Below are positions 9,190 through 17,599 of a DNA stretch of 64,000 nucleotides, piece by piece. How positions within the stretch are numbered: the first letter of the stretch is position 1; each line of letters opens with the position of its first letter. Source of the DNA: Nitrospira sp. (GTDB lineage Bacteria > Nitrospirota > Nitrospiria > Nitrospirales > Nitrospiraceae); contig JAHFEW010000007.1 in assembly GCA_023248215.1 (NCBI GenBank), forward strand, positions 22,180-86,179, written 5' to 3'. The notes below the pieces were generated by a model. The model was given only the letters and a program-made list of their open reading frames with translations, did no database searches and was not told where the DNA came from. Made by a program: the position numbers and the translations under genes.

Positions 9190-10181
9190 CGGTGCAGTTG
9201 ATCCCCCCGCAGGCTCTGTGGTCCTGTCGGGGAAGCTGTGGCTTGATTTTTCGGCGCCGGCCCGGCGTTTTGCACGAAGCGGTTAAACGGGAACGTCTGC
9301 TTCGCGCCACGCACCAGGATCGACAGGTCTGTCAATGTGGTCTGGGCCGTCTGGATGACGGGCAGCAGCTCCTGGCTCACCTCGCCCACGGAGTCGGAGA
9401 GGCGCTTCACGCTGGTGAGCGTTGAGTGAGTACTCTCCAGGATAGCCGGTAATTTGCTCGTGGTGTGCTGCACGTCTGCCGTGACACGATCAACCACGCC
9501 CAGCGTCCGCTTGATGGAGCCGGTCACGGCGGGAAGTGCAGCCGCCGTCTGCTCCACCGACGCGACCGTGCGCTGCACCGAGGCAACGACCGCCGGCAGG
9601 TCTTGCGTCGCCTGCGCCACCTGCTCCAGCGCCTTGCTCCCGGCTTTCAGGCCGCCCTGCAGATCCTGAGTGATGGTTTCGACACGCAGCAGCGTTTGCT
9701 TCACGGCCATCAGCACCGGTTCGATTTCGTTGAGGAGATCCCCGATGTCTCTCGGTTCAAGCGCGTGAATCGTCGCCCCATCGGTCAACATCGGACTGCC
9801 GGAGGTGCCCATCCCGATATCGACCTGTGTTTGGCCCACCACCACGCCGCTCTTGGTAATACGAAGCTCCGAATTGTCTTTCACCATGTCTTGATACCGA
9901 GTCAATAACTGCAATATCAGATCAACCGTCCCACGATCGTTGAGATCCACCTGCTTCACCCGTCCGATCGGAATTCCCGACATGACGACCGGCGATCCCG
10001 GCTCCAGGCCATACGATTTACTCAGACTGGCCTTTACGTGATACTTGGGTTCGAAGAGATGCTCGGTCTTCGACATCCAAAAACCAGCCACCGCCAGGAT
10101 CATCACGGGTATCAGCACGAACGTGCCGACGATCTGCGCCAGCCGCCCGCTGGAAAGCTGATGTGAATAATGCATGCCCAT
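9186..10181 (-). CDS. mlaD: MCE-domain lipid-transport substrate-binding protein (MlaD-like)
   Basis: 331 residues. One N-terminal membrane anchor (about 12-34), then an MCE domain (39-117) with the typical GLEPGSPVVMSGIPIGRV. A long helical C-terminal part is rich in valine, threonine and serine, with repeated TVASVEQT / VVDRVTAD-like units. In this family the MCE ring sits on the periplasmic side of the ABC complex and passes phospholipids. The gene follows mlaF after 44 bases and overlaps the lipoprotein gene by 4. The long helical tail resembles the tunnel-forming MCE proteins more than the short E. coli MlaD. Confidence 0.88.
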   Translation of the reverse strand: MGMHYSHQLSSGRLAQIVGTFVLIPVMILAVAGFWMSKTEHLFEPKYHVKASLSKSYGLEPGSPVVMSGIPIGRVKQVDLNDRGTVDLILQLLTRYQDMVKDNSELRITKSGVVVGQTQVDIGMGTSGSPMLTDGATIHALEPRDIGDLLNEIEPVLMAVKQTLLRVETITQDLQGGLKAGSKALEQVAQATQDLPAVVASVQRTVASVEQTAAALPAVTGSIKRTLGVVDRVTADVQHTTSKLPAILESTHSTLTSVKRLSDSVGEVSQELLPVIQTAQTTLTDLSILVRGAKQTFPFNRFVQNAGPAPKNQATASPTGPQSLRGDQLHR

Positions 10182-10225
10182 CGATCACCTCTCAGTCTCG
10201 CAGAACCACCTCTCCATGACGCGAT

Positions 10226-10957
10226 CTACCCAACATACCTTCTGAGCGCCGGGGCAACGGTCGCGGCCAATGCGTCACGAGTCCCATCGGCCTCCACTCG
10301 GCCGTCGCGAAGCAGCACGAGGCGATCGGCCCCTTCGATGAAGGGAGAAAAAGAACGTAACGCCGCCACGACTGTCAGGGGTTGGTCCGCCTGCCGTTCT
10401 TCCACATAGGCCTTGAGCGTCAGCACCATCTCCGCGTCCAACCCTGCCACCGGATCATCCAGCAGCAGCACGTCCGGGGCGAGCATCAGGGCGCGGGCGA
10501 TGGCCCCCCTGCGCACTTCTCCTTGATTGAGCTCCGCGGGAAACCGGTCCCGCATTGGAACCAGACGCAACCGTTCCAACTGTGCCATCACGGCGCTCTC
10601 ACGATCGCGCTCCGACATCGACGCACGGTGGTACCGCAGCGGCAAGGCCACGTTGTTGAACAGGGTCATATTGCTCATCAACCCTGGCTGCTGAAGCACG
10701 GCTCCGAGCCGGAGTCGAACGGGACTAGGCTCATCATTCACATCCACCGCCCAATCGTGGCCCAGCAGAATCACGCGGCCCGCTTCCGGCGAGACAAGCC
10801 CCGCCGCGAGCTCCACGATCAAGCTTTTCCCCGAGCGGCTCGGTCCTACGACGGCGACGAACTCGCCGGCACCGATACGCAGATCCACATCCAGCCGATG
10901 AGGACTGCCCAGCATGGGCATCCGGACCTGTTCCAGAATGAGGGCCGCCTCATTCAT
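10226..10957 (-). CDS. mlaF: ABC transporter ATP-binding protein (MlaF-like)
   Basis: 243 residues from ATG 10957, which overlaps the mlaE stop as ATGA; a longer frame running into mlaE is spurious. Walker A is GPSRSGKS and Walker B is DVLLLDDPVAGLD. The signature loop reads LNQGE instead of LSGGQ, a marked deviation. It would energise lipid movement through the MlaE permease. Operon context (permease upstream, MCE protein downstream) fixes the family better than the sequence alone. Confidence 0.9.
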   Translation of the reverse strand: MNEAALILEQVRMPMLGSPHRLDVDLRIGAGEFVAVVGPSRSGKSLIVELAAGLVSPEAGRVILLGHDWAVDVNDEPSPVRLRLGAVLQQPGLMSNMTLFNNVALPLRYHRASMSERDRESAVMAQLERLRLVPMRDRFPAELNQGEVRRGAIARALMLAPDVLLLDDPVAGLDAEMVLTLKAYVEERQADQPLTVVAALRSFSPFIEGADRLVLLRDGRVEADGTRDALAATVAPALRRYVG

Positions 10958-11733
10958 AAGTACAGCGGCACCGTCACGACGACATCGATCAGCAGGCACA
11001 GCACAAATGAATTGATCATCGCCCGCGTCGTCTGTTGCGGCACTTCCGTAAAGGACGATCTGACGGCCAGACCATGATGACAACAGACGGCCGCGACCGC
11101 CGATCCAAACAGCAGTCCTTTGAGCGCGGTCAGCGCGACATCCGTCGAAGACAGCGCCTTGATCACACCTTCCAGGAAAGCATAGAAGGGAATCGTGAGG
11201 TGCGCGTTGGCGACAAGGTAGCCGCCGAGCACCGCTACCACGTCGAAATACAACGTCAGACAGATCATCGACAGCACCATGCCGACCATGCGAGGCATGA
11301 TGACGAATCGGCTGAGTGGAATCCCCATGAGCCGGAGTGCGACTACCTCGCGCGTAACCGACATGTTACCCAATTCTGTCGCGATGGCCGCCCCCGATCG
11401 GCCGACCACAATGAAGGCCGTCAACAAGGGCCCGAGTTCGCGGACCACGGTCACGACGATGATGCTCCCCACCAGCCCACCGGCCCCGAGCCTGGGAAGT
11501 TGTGTCCCTGCCTGCGTTACAATGATGATGCCCAACAACAGGGCGATGACGGTCGTCACGGGCAAGGCGTCCACCCCCGTGAAGAGAATTTGCCTGACAA
11601 GGACCTGCAAGGATTCCCGACGTCCCTGCCTTGTCGGCAGAATTAAATCTAGAAAGGCTTGAGAAGAGAGCGTGGCCAGCGCCGCCAGGTAGGTATAGCC
11701 CGCGATGGTTTTGCGTCCCACCCACTCGATCAT
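10954..11733 (-). CDS. mlaE: MlaE-family ABC permease
   Basis: 259-residue inner-membrane protein with the MlaE family core. It shows LPVTTVIALLLGIIIVTQ, then VVRELGPLLTAFIVVGRSG and GAAIATELGNMSVTREVVAL, with five to six hydrophobic segments. Permease of a phospholipid (Mla) transporter, in which it forms the membrane channel below the MCE ring. First gene of a four-gene minus-strand operon. A 226-base gap separates it from the PilZ gene upstream. Confidence 0.93.
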   Translation of the reverse strand: MIEWVGRKTIAGYTYLAALATLSSQAFLDLILPTRQGRRESLQVLVRQILFTGVDALPVTTVIALLLGIIIVTQAGTQLPRLGAGGLVGSIIVVTVVRELGPLLTAFIVVGRSGAAIATELGNMSVTREVVALRLMGIPLSRFVIMPRMVGMVLSMICLTLYFDVVAVLGGYLVANAHLTIPFYAFLEGVIKALSSTDVALTALKGLLFGSAVAAVCCHHGLAVRSSFTEVPQQTTRAMINSFVLCLLIDVVVTVPLYL

Positions 11734-11959
11734 GCGTGTGAACAGCCTCCGTCACGAAGCAGGGTCATCCGCCGGACCTCGCCCATGGAAGCCTCGACGT
11801 CCGGCGAAATTGTAGGAGAAGCATCAGAAGTAAAGCAATGACGACCGGTCCCGCTACTCAGGACCAACCAATGAGGGTGAAGCCCGCAGAACATGCCAGG
11901 GCCAGTCGTACGAGAGGCGGACGAAGTCTCCGCGAGAATCTGGCCTCGCGTGACCCTCC

Positions 11960-12289
11960 CTATAAGGGCTTGGTCTTGATGACGAACTGCTGGATGCGCT
12001 GAAGTTGCGGGGGACGCATGGCTAGGAACTCCACCCCGAACTCCCCGCCCCGCGCCCATCGAACAATGGCTTCATCCACACGGACCGGCCACTCATGCCC
12101 GTCCGACAGAAACAACGACACCTTCATCTGGAGTCCTGGTTGCACCGTACTCTCCGACTTGGCCATACAACCGGTAAAGGAGAGATCGAGCACCTCCCCC
12201 TCGCCCTCCACATCGTCTTCCCCGAAGAAAGCCAACCGGCAGCCGATCGCTATCCGACGAGACTTTCGCGACTCTTTCGCTCCTTCCAC
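11960..12289 (-). CDS. PilZ-domain protein (copy 1)
   Basis: 109 residues, essentially one PilZ domain. The cyclic-di-GMP binding signature is intact: RKSRR near residue 8 and DLSFTGC about 30 residues later. The family-like end RWARGGEFGVEF is shared with the two PilZ proteins nearby. GTG start with GGAGG five bases upstream. Probably a cytoplasmic c-di-GMP effector; no output domain is attached. Transcribed with copy 2, 52 bases upstream. Confidence 0.88.
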   Translation of the reverse strand: MEGAKESRKSRRIAIGCRLAFFGEDDVEGEGEVLDLSFTGCMAKSESTVQPGLQMKVSLFLSDGHEWPVRVDEAIVRWARGGEFGVEFLAMRPPQLQRIQQFVIKTKPL

Positions 12290-12341
12290 GACTCCTCCAC
12301 TTCACCAGGACCATGCGGCGGACAGAACCGCGGCGACTGGC

Positions 12342-12722
12342 TTACTGTTTGGACGCGCCGGCGGACGCGAGAAACCTGCGCAGCCGATTCATCTCGGCAG
12401 CTCCGATAGACACGAATTCCAATCCAAAACACTGGCCTTTGGCCCAACGCACCAGGGCCAAATCGACGGTCGTCGGAGCTTGCTCCCCTGGAAGCAGGAT
12501 GATCAAGGACATGGCATCCCCCACTTTCACCCCCGCGTCGCTCTCCACTTTACAGCCCTTGATGGAGAGATTGATCACGGACCCCTCTCCTTCCGTATCG
12601 CCACTGAACGTTATGGAGAGGGCAAAGCGGGCAAACGAGAGCAGGCACGTCGGCGGCACAACACGCCGCTGGTGCTGTCGTAATTCAATACGCTTGTCGG
12701 GTACCTGATTGGATTGATCCAT
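12342..12722 (-). CDS. PilZ-domain protein (copy 2)
   Basis: 126 residues. The RxxxR element reads RQHQR near residue 15, the second motif is NLSIKGC, and the closing strand is RWAKGQCFGLEF. All c-di-GMP contacts typical of PilZ are kept. No convincing ribosome binding site lies before ATG 12722. It shares the VDxAxVRWxxGxxFGxEF pattern with copies 1 and 3, so the three look like paralogues spread by local duplication. Confidence 0.88.
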   Translation of the reverse strand: MDQSNQVPDKRIELRQHQRRVVPPTCLLSFARFALSITFSGDTEGEGSVINLSIKGCKVESDAGVKVGDAMSLIILLPGEQAPTTVDLALVRWAKGQCFGLEFVSIGAAEMNRLRRFLASAGASKQ

Positions 12723-12888
12723 GACGGAGCGAGCGATGCGATCGTGTCCTGCGTCCAGCTAGGAGCAGTATAGCGTAAGAAGCCGCCGCCGCCGAATACT
12801 TCTCATCATTTCACAGGCTGGGCACCCTTCAAGATCCTGCGAGATCCTGAACCGAACGATCATCGACTCCGTCGCGAAGGCGGACCTA

Positions 12889-13827
12889 CTACCGCCGATA
12901 GACCGGCGGCTCTCCCGGCGGACGGCTCTTGAAGCGGCGATGCTGCCAAAAATATTGCTCCGGCACTCGACGGACGGCGCCCTCGATCAGGCGGTTGATG
13001 CGCACGGTATCCTCTAACACTTCGCCGGATGGGAACTGATCGAGCGCCGGCCCCACTTCGATGTCATAGCCGCTTCCATCAGCCCTTCGATAGTAAAAAC
13101 AAGGCACCACCGGCGCTCCACTTACTTTTGCCAATCGGGAGGTGGCAGTGAGTGACGCCGCCGGCACCCCGAAAAACGGAGCGAACACACTACGCTTCGA
13201 CCCCGCATCGATATCGGGGGCATACCACACCACCCGGTTCTTGGCCAAAGCTCGAAGGACGCCCCTCATGTCGCGATGCTGGATTAAGTCCGAATAGTAG
13301 CGGCTGCGGCAGCCGTTCGCGACCGTATCCGCCACGACATCGTTTTGAGGCCGGTACACGATAGCGATCGGTTGCTCCAGCGCCAGAAAGCGGCCGGCGA
13401 GTTCCGCCGTATGCAAATGTGCTCCACAGAGCAAGACCCCTCGTCCCTGCTGGAGCGCCTCTTGAATGTGCTCCAGCCCCTTGATCGTACATTCACAATG
13501 CCTGCGCGGATCCTTCGCCCACCAGGCGAGCCCGATCTCCAACATGCCCATTCCCATGGACTCGAAGCAGCGCAGAGCAACCTTGTCGCGCTCGGCTATC
13601 GTCTGATGAGGAAAACATAACGCTAAATTCACCCGCACAATATCGCGCCGCCTTGTGAGCAGACCATGTAGCAAGCGCCCGCACTGCCGGCCGAGCGCGA
13701 GCTGCCAACGATAGGGAAGCAACGAGAGGAGGCGAAATAATCCTAAGCCGACCCAGGTAGGCCAATAGAACGGGTGATAGGGACTATGCGGCTGCGGCCG
13801 CTGACTTCGGGTATTCGTGCTGGACAT
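12889..13827 (-). CDS. LpxL/HtrB-family lysophospholipid or lipid A acyltransferase
   Basis: 312 residues. An N-terminal membrane segment around PTWVGLGLFRLLSLLPY is followed by the acyltransferase fold. The catalytic H-x4-E motif is HLHTAE near residue 137, and downstream blocks read VWYAPDID and FFGVPAASLTATSRLA. The family adds secondary acyl chains to Kdo2-lipid IVA at the inner membrane. Some members acylate ornithine or other lipids, so the substrate is not certain. It is flanked on both sides by PilZ genes in the same orientation. A perfect 9-bp inverted repeat lies directly before the start codon. Confidence 0.88.
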   Translation of the reverse strand: MSSTNTRSQRPQPHSPYHPFYWPTWVGLGLFRLLSLLPYRWQLALGRQCGRLLHGLLTRRRDIVRVNLALCFPHQTIAERDKVALRCFESMGMGMLEIGLAWWAKDPRRHCECTIKGLEHIQEALQQGRGVLLCGAHLHTAELAGRFLALEQPIAIVYRPQNDVVADTVANGCRSRYYSDLIQHRDMRGVLRALAKNRVVWYAPDIDAGSKRSVFAPFFGVPAASLTATSRLAKVSGAPVVPCFYYRRADGSGYDIEVGPALDQFPSGEVLEDTVRINRLIEGAVRRVPEQYFWQHRRFKSRPPGEPPVYRR

Positions 13828-13830
13828 GGC

Positions 13831-13853
13831 CTACAATGGGGAGGCCATTGTAG
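13831..13853 (-). promoter_or_regulatory. Perfect inverted repeat before the acyltransferase gene
   Basis: CTACAATGG, a 5-base spacer, then CCATTGTAG: a perfect 9-bp dyad ending three bases before ATG 13827 of the acyltransferase. It could be an operator or an RNA hairpin covering the weak ribosome binding site. The choice between these is inference. Confidence 0.45.
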
Positions 13854-14039
13854 GGAAACGGAGCGGCGAGCGCAATCTCAACCTGCGTCCGGCCTGTCTA
13901 TGGGAGGGCGACCATGGCTCTCAGCGGGACGGAATGAGCTATGCGATGCCTACCGACACCGGTGCCGGCCGACTGGGAGGCAAGTCCTTCCGCAGCGCAC
14001 AGTCCACCCTCCCCATCGCGGGCGAACCATCACAGAAGA

Positions 14040-14420
14040 CTATGACGCAGGCTTCATCGCGATCGTGATGAACTTTCGCAGCCGCATCTCTGCCACCGGG
14101 GACAGGTCGACAAACTCCAACCCATAGATCTGATCTTTCTCCCAGCGCACGGCGGCTTCCTCAACCGTCATCGGCGAGGCCTGATTCGGCAGGGACAGGC
14201 TGACCGACAGCCTGTCGCCGCGCTGAATTCCGGCCTCGCTCATCACCTTGGCTCCTTTCATCGACACATCGAATACCACCCCGATCCCGTCGCCTCCCCG
14301 GCTGAGCCATTTGGCCAGACCGAGGCGGGAGAGTGAACAGACGAAGGGCGCCGGAATTCGCAGGCGCGGGTGCTGACGCAAGTCGACGGAGAAGTGTTCC
14401 TGCCCTGTAGTGCCATTCAT
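14040..14420 (-). CDS. PilZ-domain protein (copy 3)
   Basis: 126 residues from ATG 14420, chosen because a GGGAGG lies six bases upstream; the frame is open 162 bases further. PilZ motifs RQHPR and DVSMKGA are intact and followed by VRWEKDQIYGLEF, closely matching copies 1 and 2. Probable c-di-GMP effector. It lies upstream of the acyltransferase gene, but a 212-base gap and the dyad suggest separate control. Confidence 0.88.
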   Translation of the reverse strand: MNGTTGQEHFSVDLRQHPRLRIPAPFVCSLSRLGLAKWLSRGGDGIGVVFDVSMKGAKVMSEAGIQRGDRLSVSLSLPNQASPMTVEEAAVRWEKDQIYGLEFVDLSPVAEMRLRKFITIAMKPAS

Positions 14421-14591
14421 ACGTAACCTCCCGTATGTCTGATGGTCACTGTATCTCATCATCGCTTGTTCGAGAACCAAATTGAAGAAACCGGCAGACC
14501 ACAAGCCGAGAGGGAGAGGACGGCATGCCGGGCGGAATAAATAATGGTTCTGTCGTTGCCCGGCATGCGTCTCGCCGCGCAATGCAGGGCT

Positions 14592-14945
14592 TTACTTACG
14601 GCGCTTGCCGCGCTGCTGCATCATATCGGCACAGCCCTGGGAGAGATCTTGTGTATGCTGCTTCAAGCACTGGGCAATCCGTCCCTCCCCCGGTTTCACG
14701 TCAGGGCAAAGCTTTTTTACATCCTCGGCACAGGCCTTCCTCAAGGGATGGTTCCCCTTTCCTTCGCGGCCTTTCCCAGAACTGCCGGGTGAATCTGGCG
14801 TCGCGGTGGGATGCTCCTGATCGGTTGAAGATGAAGGTTCGGTTGCCGACAGGGTGGGCTCGCTCATCCCGGAGACTCCGACCAGAAATCCACTCAAGAG
14901 CACAACAAGAACTGACTTCCGCAGATACACAGACAGTCCACACAT
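14592..14945 (-). CDS. Secreted Cys-rich repeat (GLG1-type) protein
   Basis: 117 residues from ATG 14945, with AAGGAGG at ideal spacing. A signal peptide is predicted (RKSVLVVLLSGFLVGVSG). A low-complexity Ser/Pro/Thr/Gly linker leads to one cysteine-rich repeat with four Cys (CAEDVKKLC, then IAQCLKQH and SQGCADMM), the pattern of the Golgi-apparatus-protein-1 Cys-rich family found in bacterial secreted proteins. A Lys/Arg tail ends the protein. Periplasmic location is inferred and the function is unknown. Confidence 0.75.
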   Translation of the reverse strand: MCGLSVYLRKSVLVVLLSGFLVGVSGMSEPTLSATEPSSSTDQEHPTATPDSPGSSGKGREGKGNHPLRKACAEDVKKLCPDVKPGEGRIAQCLKQHTQDLSQGCADMMQQRGKRRK

Positions 14946-15155
14946 AGAATCCTCCTTCCAGTGATTAACGCCGTAACCGCCTCTCATTCGGCACATGTTG
15001 CGGATGAGAGCAGGATCTGTTTCGCGACATAGTGACACCAACGTATTTGCCCACGCTGGGTTGACCAGCCGCCAGCATCCATCACGAGGGCGTCAGGCAC
15101 GCTGAACCGTACGAGCGCCCCCTAATCCGTGGATGAACCCGTCCTGAAAATACGC

Positions 15156-15184
15156 TTGCGAAAACATGCGCGCTTGATTATTCT
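15156..15184 (+). promoter_or_regulatory. Sigma-70-type promoter for the desaturase gene
   Basis: TTGCGA, 17-base spacer, TATTCT. The -10 box ends six bases before ATG 15191, so transcription would begin at or within a base or two of the start codon. That implies a leaderless or nearly leaderless mRNA. Confidence 0.5.
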
Positions 15185-15190
15185 GGTGAG

Positions 15191-16060
15191 ATGCAAGATA
15201 TTTCCCAAAATTCCGTTCCAGCCGACGTCGTTCACCGCATCCACCACAAGTTCTGGACCTACCTCCTGTTCTGGTCGATTGTCGCAGGGTCGATGATCGC
15301 AGTCCCAGGCTACGGACTGGTCTATGGATACTCCTGGCTAGATTGGACGATGTTTGCCGTGCTCTACGTCATCACCGGCCTGGGTATCACGGTGGGCTAC
15401 CACCGGCTGTTGACCCATCGCAGTTTCGAATGCCCCGACTGGGTGAAAGCCTGTCTCTTGGTCGCCGGGGGCTGGGCCCTTCAGAACTCCGGTGCGAAAT
15501 GGACGGCTGACCACCTGCGCCACCATGCCCACTGCGATGACCCGGCCGACCCGTACAACGCCAAACGGGGGTTCTGGTACAGCCACTGCGGCTGGCTCCT
15601 CAATCCCGTGCCCTGCAACGATGAACGATTCGGCTCCCGCGTCATGCAGGACCGCGTGGCGATGTGGCAACACCGTCATTATGTGGCGATCGTCATCATC
15701 GGCCTGGCCATCCCCTTTGTCGTGGGATTTCTTTATGACGGCTGGAGGGGCGGAATCAGTGGCTTCATGCTGGCCGGAGTCGGACGCACCTTTGCCGTCC
15801 TGAACTCGACCTTCTGCATCAATTCGGTCTGTCATTTGTGGGGAGAACAACCCTACACCACGGCCAATTCAAGCCGCAACTCCTGGTTGGTCTCCTTGCT
15901 GACGTTCGGCGAAGGCTATCACAACTATCACCATACCTATCCCAGTGACTATCGTAATGGACCGCTCTGGTATAATTTCGATCCCTCAAAGTGGCTCATC
16001 TACGCTCTGTGGAAAATGGGACTGGCCTCCTCACTCAGAACCGCCTCCTCCGGCGCCTAA
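15191..16060 (+). CDS. Acyl-CoA / fatty acid delta-9-type desaturase
   Basis: 289-residue membrane di-iron desaturase. The three histidine boxes are HRLLTH, HLRHHAHCDDPADPY (HxxHH type) and HNYHHTYP, with hydrophobic hairpins between them. A conserved GEGYHNYHH block and a C-terminal LWYNFDPSKW match the stearoyl-CoA 9-desaturase family. It inserts a cis double bond into saturated acyl chains, adjusting membrane fluidity. No usable Shine-Dalgarno is seen, which agrees with the promoter placed just before the ATG. Adjacent to an RRM RNA-binding gene, a pairing that would fit cold adaptation (inference). Confidence 0.92.
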   Translation: MQDISQNSVPADVVHRIHHKFWTYLLFWSIVAGSMIAVPGYGLVYGYSWLDWTMFAVLYVITGLGITVGYHRLLTHRSFECPDWVKACLLVAGGWALQNSGAKWTADHLRHHAHCDDPADPYNAKRGFWYSHCGWLLNPVPCNDERFGSRVMQDRVAMWQHRHYVAIVIIGLAIPFVVGFLYDGWRGGISGFMLAGVGRTFAVLNSTFCINSVCHLWGEQPYTTANSSRNSWLVSLLTFGEGYHNYHHTYPSDYRNGPLWYNFDPSKWLIYALWKMGLASSLRTASSGA

Positions 16061-16581
16061 GCGACACACCACCTGCATCAACGCCAGAGAGGACTCGATG
16101 AACGACACCACACGTTTGCCGAGTCCGCATCCTTCACCAGGGTTCGCGACAATAGCCTCCGCGGAATGCTTCAATGGGAAGTTGACCGACCAAGCGGCGA
16201 GCCTGCCGGTTGTCAGGCTTGTCCCAACGACTTACCCGGGGCATAGCGGAAGGCTTGGTAAATCATGCAGGTAGGAACGAACAAAGGAGCTTTCCCTCGG
16301 TTGGGGTCACCCCCATCCAACCGAATAAAACTTTTTTTCATTTTATCGCTAAAGAGATAGTATTCTCCAAACTCTTCTGTTAGCATGCATCATGATCTCA
16401 TGACGGGCCGCATGAGAAACATGGTTTCAGATGGCCCATCACCGATGTTGTTTGTTACCGAGAAGTTGATCGGAAGTCAGACCCAAGTCGCCTCAATGAT
16501 CGCGTCTTCGGCCCGCTCATTCCCCTCATATGTCTGTTCTCGCGTCGCCGACAATGTCACCATTCAAAAGGAGAGACCCCT
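16061..16581 (+). other. 521-base intergenic region with hairpin and AT-rich leader
   Basis: No convincing gene. A 58-codon frame at 16098 has a GAGAGGA site but no family features. CGGTTGG / CCAACCG (16298-16323) forms a hairpin followed by AATAAAAC and seven T, a plausible terminator for the desaturase transcript. Then an AT-rich stretch (16318-16385) with a TATTCT at about 16368 may carry the promoter of the RRM gene, giving a leader of about 200 bases as in cold-shock genes. Confidence 0.4.
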
Positions 16582-16902
16582 ATGGGTACTAAATTGTACG
16601 TCGGCGGATTGCCGTATGCAGCCACTGAGTCACAGCTAAGCAACTTGTTTTCGACCCACGGCACCGTCGAGTCGGCACGCGTGATTACGGACAAGTTTAC
16701 CGGACAGTCGCGCGGCTTCGGCTTCGTCGAAATGTCCACTGCGGAAGAAGCGAAGGCAGCCATCGCGGCCTTGAACGGCTCGGACATGGATGGCCGGCAG
16801 CTCACCGTGAATGAAGCGAAGCCCCAAGAGGCTCGTTCCGGTGGCGGCGGCGGTGGACGGTTTGGCGGCGGTGAAAACCGCGGCGGCCGCAACCGCTTCT
16901 AA
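16582..16902 (+). CDS. Glycine-rich RRM RNA-binding protein
   Basis: 106 residues. One RNA recognition motif with RNP2 LYVGGL (residues 5-10) and RNP1 RGFGFVEM (about 46-53), then a Gly/Arg-rich tail with runs of glycine ending NRGGRNRF. It matches the small bacterial/cyanobacterial Rbp family, often cold-induced RNA chaperones. A good ribosome binding site (AAAGGAGA) precedes ATG 16582. A strong intrinsic terminator follows within 30 bases, so the gene is monocistronic. Confidence 0.93.
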   Translation: MGTKLYVGGLPYAATESQLSNLFSTHGTVESARVITDKFTGQSRGFGFVEMSTAEEAKAAIAALNGSDMDGRQLTVNEAKPQEARSGGGGGGRFGGGENRGGRNRF

Positions 16903-16928
16903 AAGGTTACAAGACTCGTCTTGTCTCC

Positions 16929-16965
16929 GAAGGGGCGCTTCATCTGAAGCGCCCCTTCTTTTTGC
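16929..16965 (+). terminator. Intrinsic terminator of the RRM gene
   Basis: GAAGGGGCGCTTCA and its exact reverse complement are separated by two bases (practically an 11-12 bp stem with an 8-base loop), followed by TTTTT. It may also serve arfB from the other strand, though the T-run is only on the plus strand. Confidence 0.92.
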
Positions 16966-16980
16966 CCTGCGCTTGTACCA

Positions 16981-17397
16981 TCATTGCTCTTCCGGCTTCG
17001 CCCGCAAGGCTTTCAGCCGCGCTCGCTTGGTTTTACTCTGCAATCTTCGCTGGGCGGATCCCTTGGTCGGCTTGGTCGGACGACGCGGAATACGCGGCAC
17101 CGCCACACGCTGGATCAGCTCACGCAGTCGATCTAGCGCAAGCGCGCGGTTCCGCTCCTGGCTCCGTGAATCCTGGGCCTTGATGATGATCACGCCTTCG
17201 CCTGTCACCCGATGGTCCCGCAATGCCAGGAGCCGCTCCTTATAGAACGGTGGAAGAGATGAGGCCGCGATATCGAAGCGCAAATGGATCGCCGAGGAGA
17301 CCTTGTTGACGTGCTGCCCACCCGCGCCCTGAGCCCGCACAGCGGTCAGTTCGATCTCTTCGTCCGGAATAGTCACATGCGTTGAAATGAACAACAT
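16981..17397 (-). CDS. arfB: Alternative ribosome-rescue factor / peptidyl-tRNA hydrolase
   Basis: 138 residues. The class-1 release-factor GGQ motif lies at residues 26-28 in RAQGAGGQHVNK, followed by AIHLRFDI and the basic tail (RRPTKPTKGSAQRRL...) that enters the empty mRNA channel of stalled ribosomes. ATG 17397 gives the standard family start MLFISTHV; a GTG nine bases upstream is the alternative. Single gene, convergent with the RRM gene. Confidence 0.93.
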   Translation of the reverse strand: MLFISTHVTIPDEEIELTAVRAQGAGGQHVNKVSSAIHLRFDIAASSLPPFYKERLLALRDHRVTGEGVIIIKAQDSRSQERNRALALDRLRELIQRVAVPRIPRRPTKPTKGSAQRRLQSKTKRARLKALRAKPEEQ

Positions 17398-17599
17398 AGC
17401 CGTCACGCATCTCTGTACGACCAGGAAACTACCGGGGGGACAGTGTGAGAGTCAACCCGGCAGCCGATAACCGTCCGCTCACGGGCGGCGAAGGCAAAGC
17501 AGGAGCCAGTTCTCCTCCCCCTCAAAATATGGAACTGCGCGCGTAAAGAAGCTATGATGCCGCCGGTAGGTCCTTGGGAATCGTGACGACGAGGCATTC

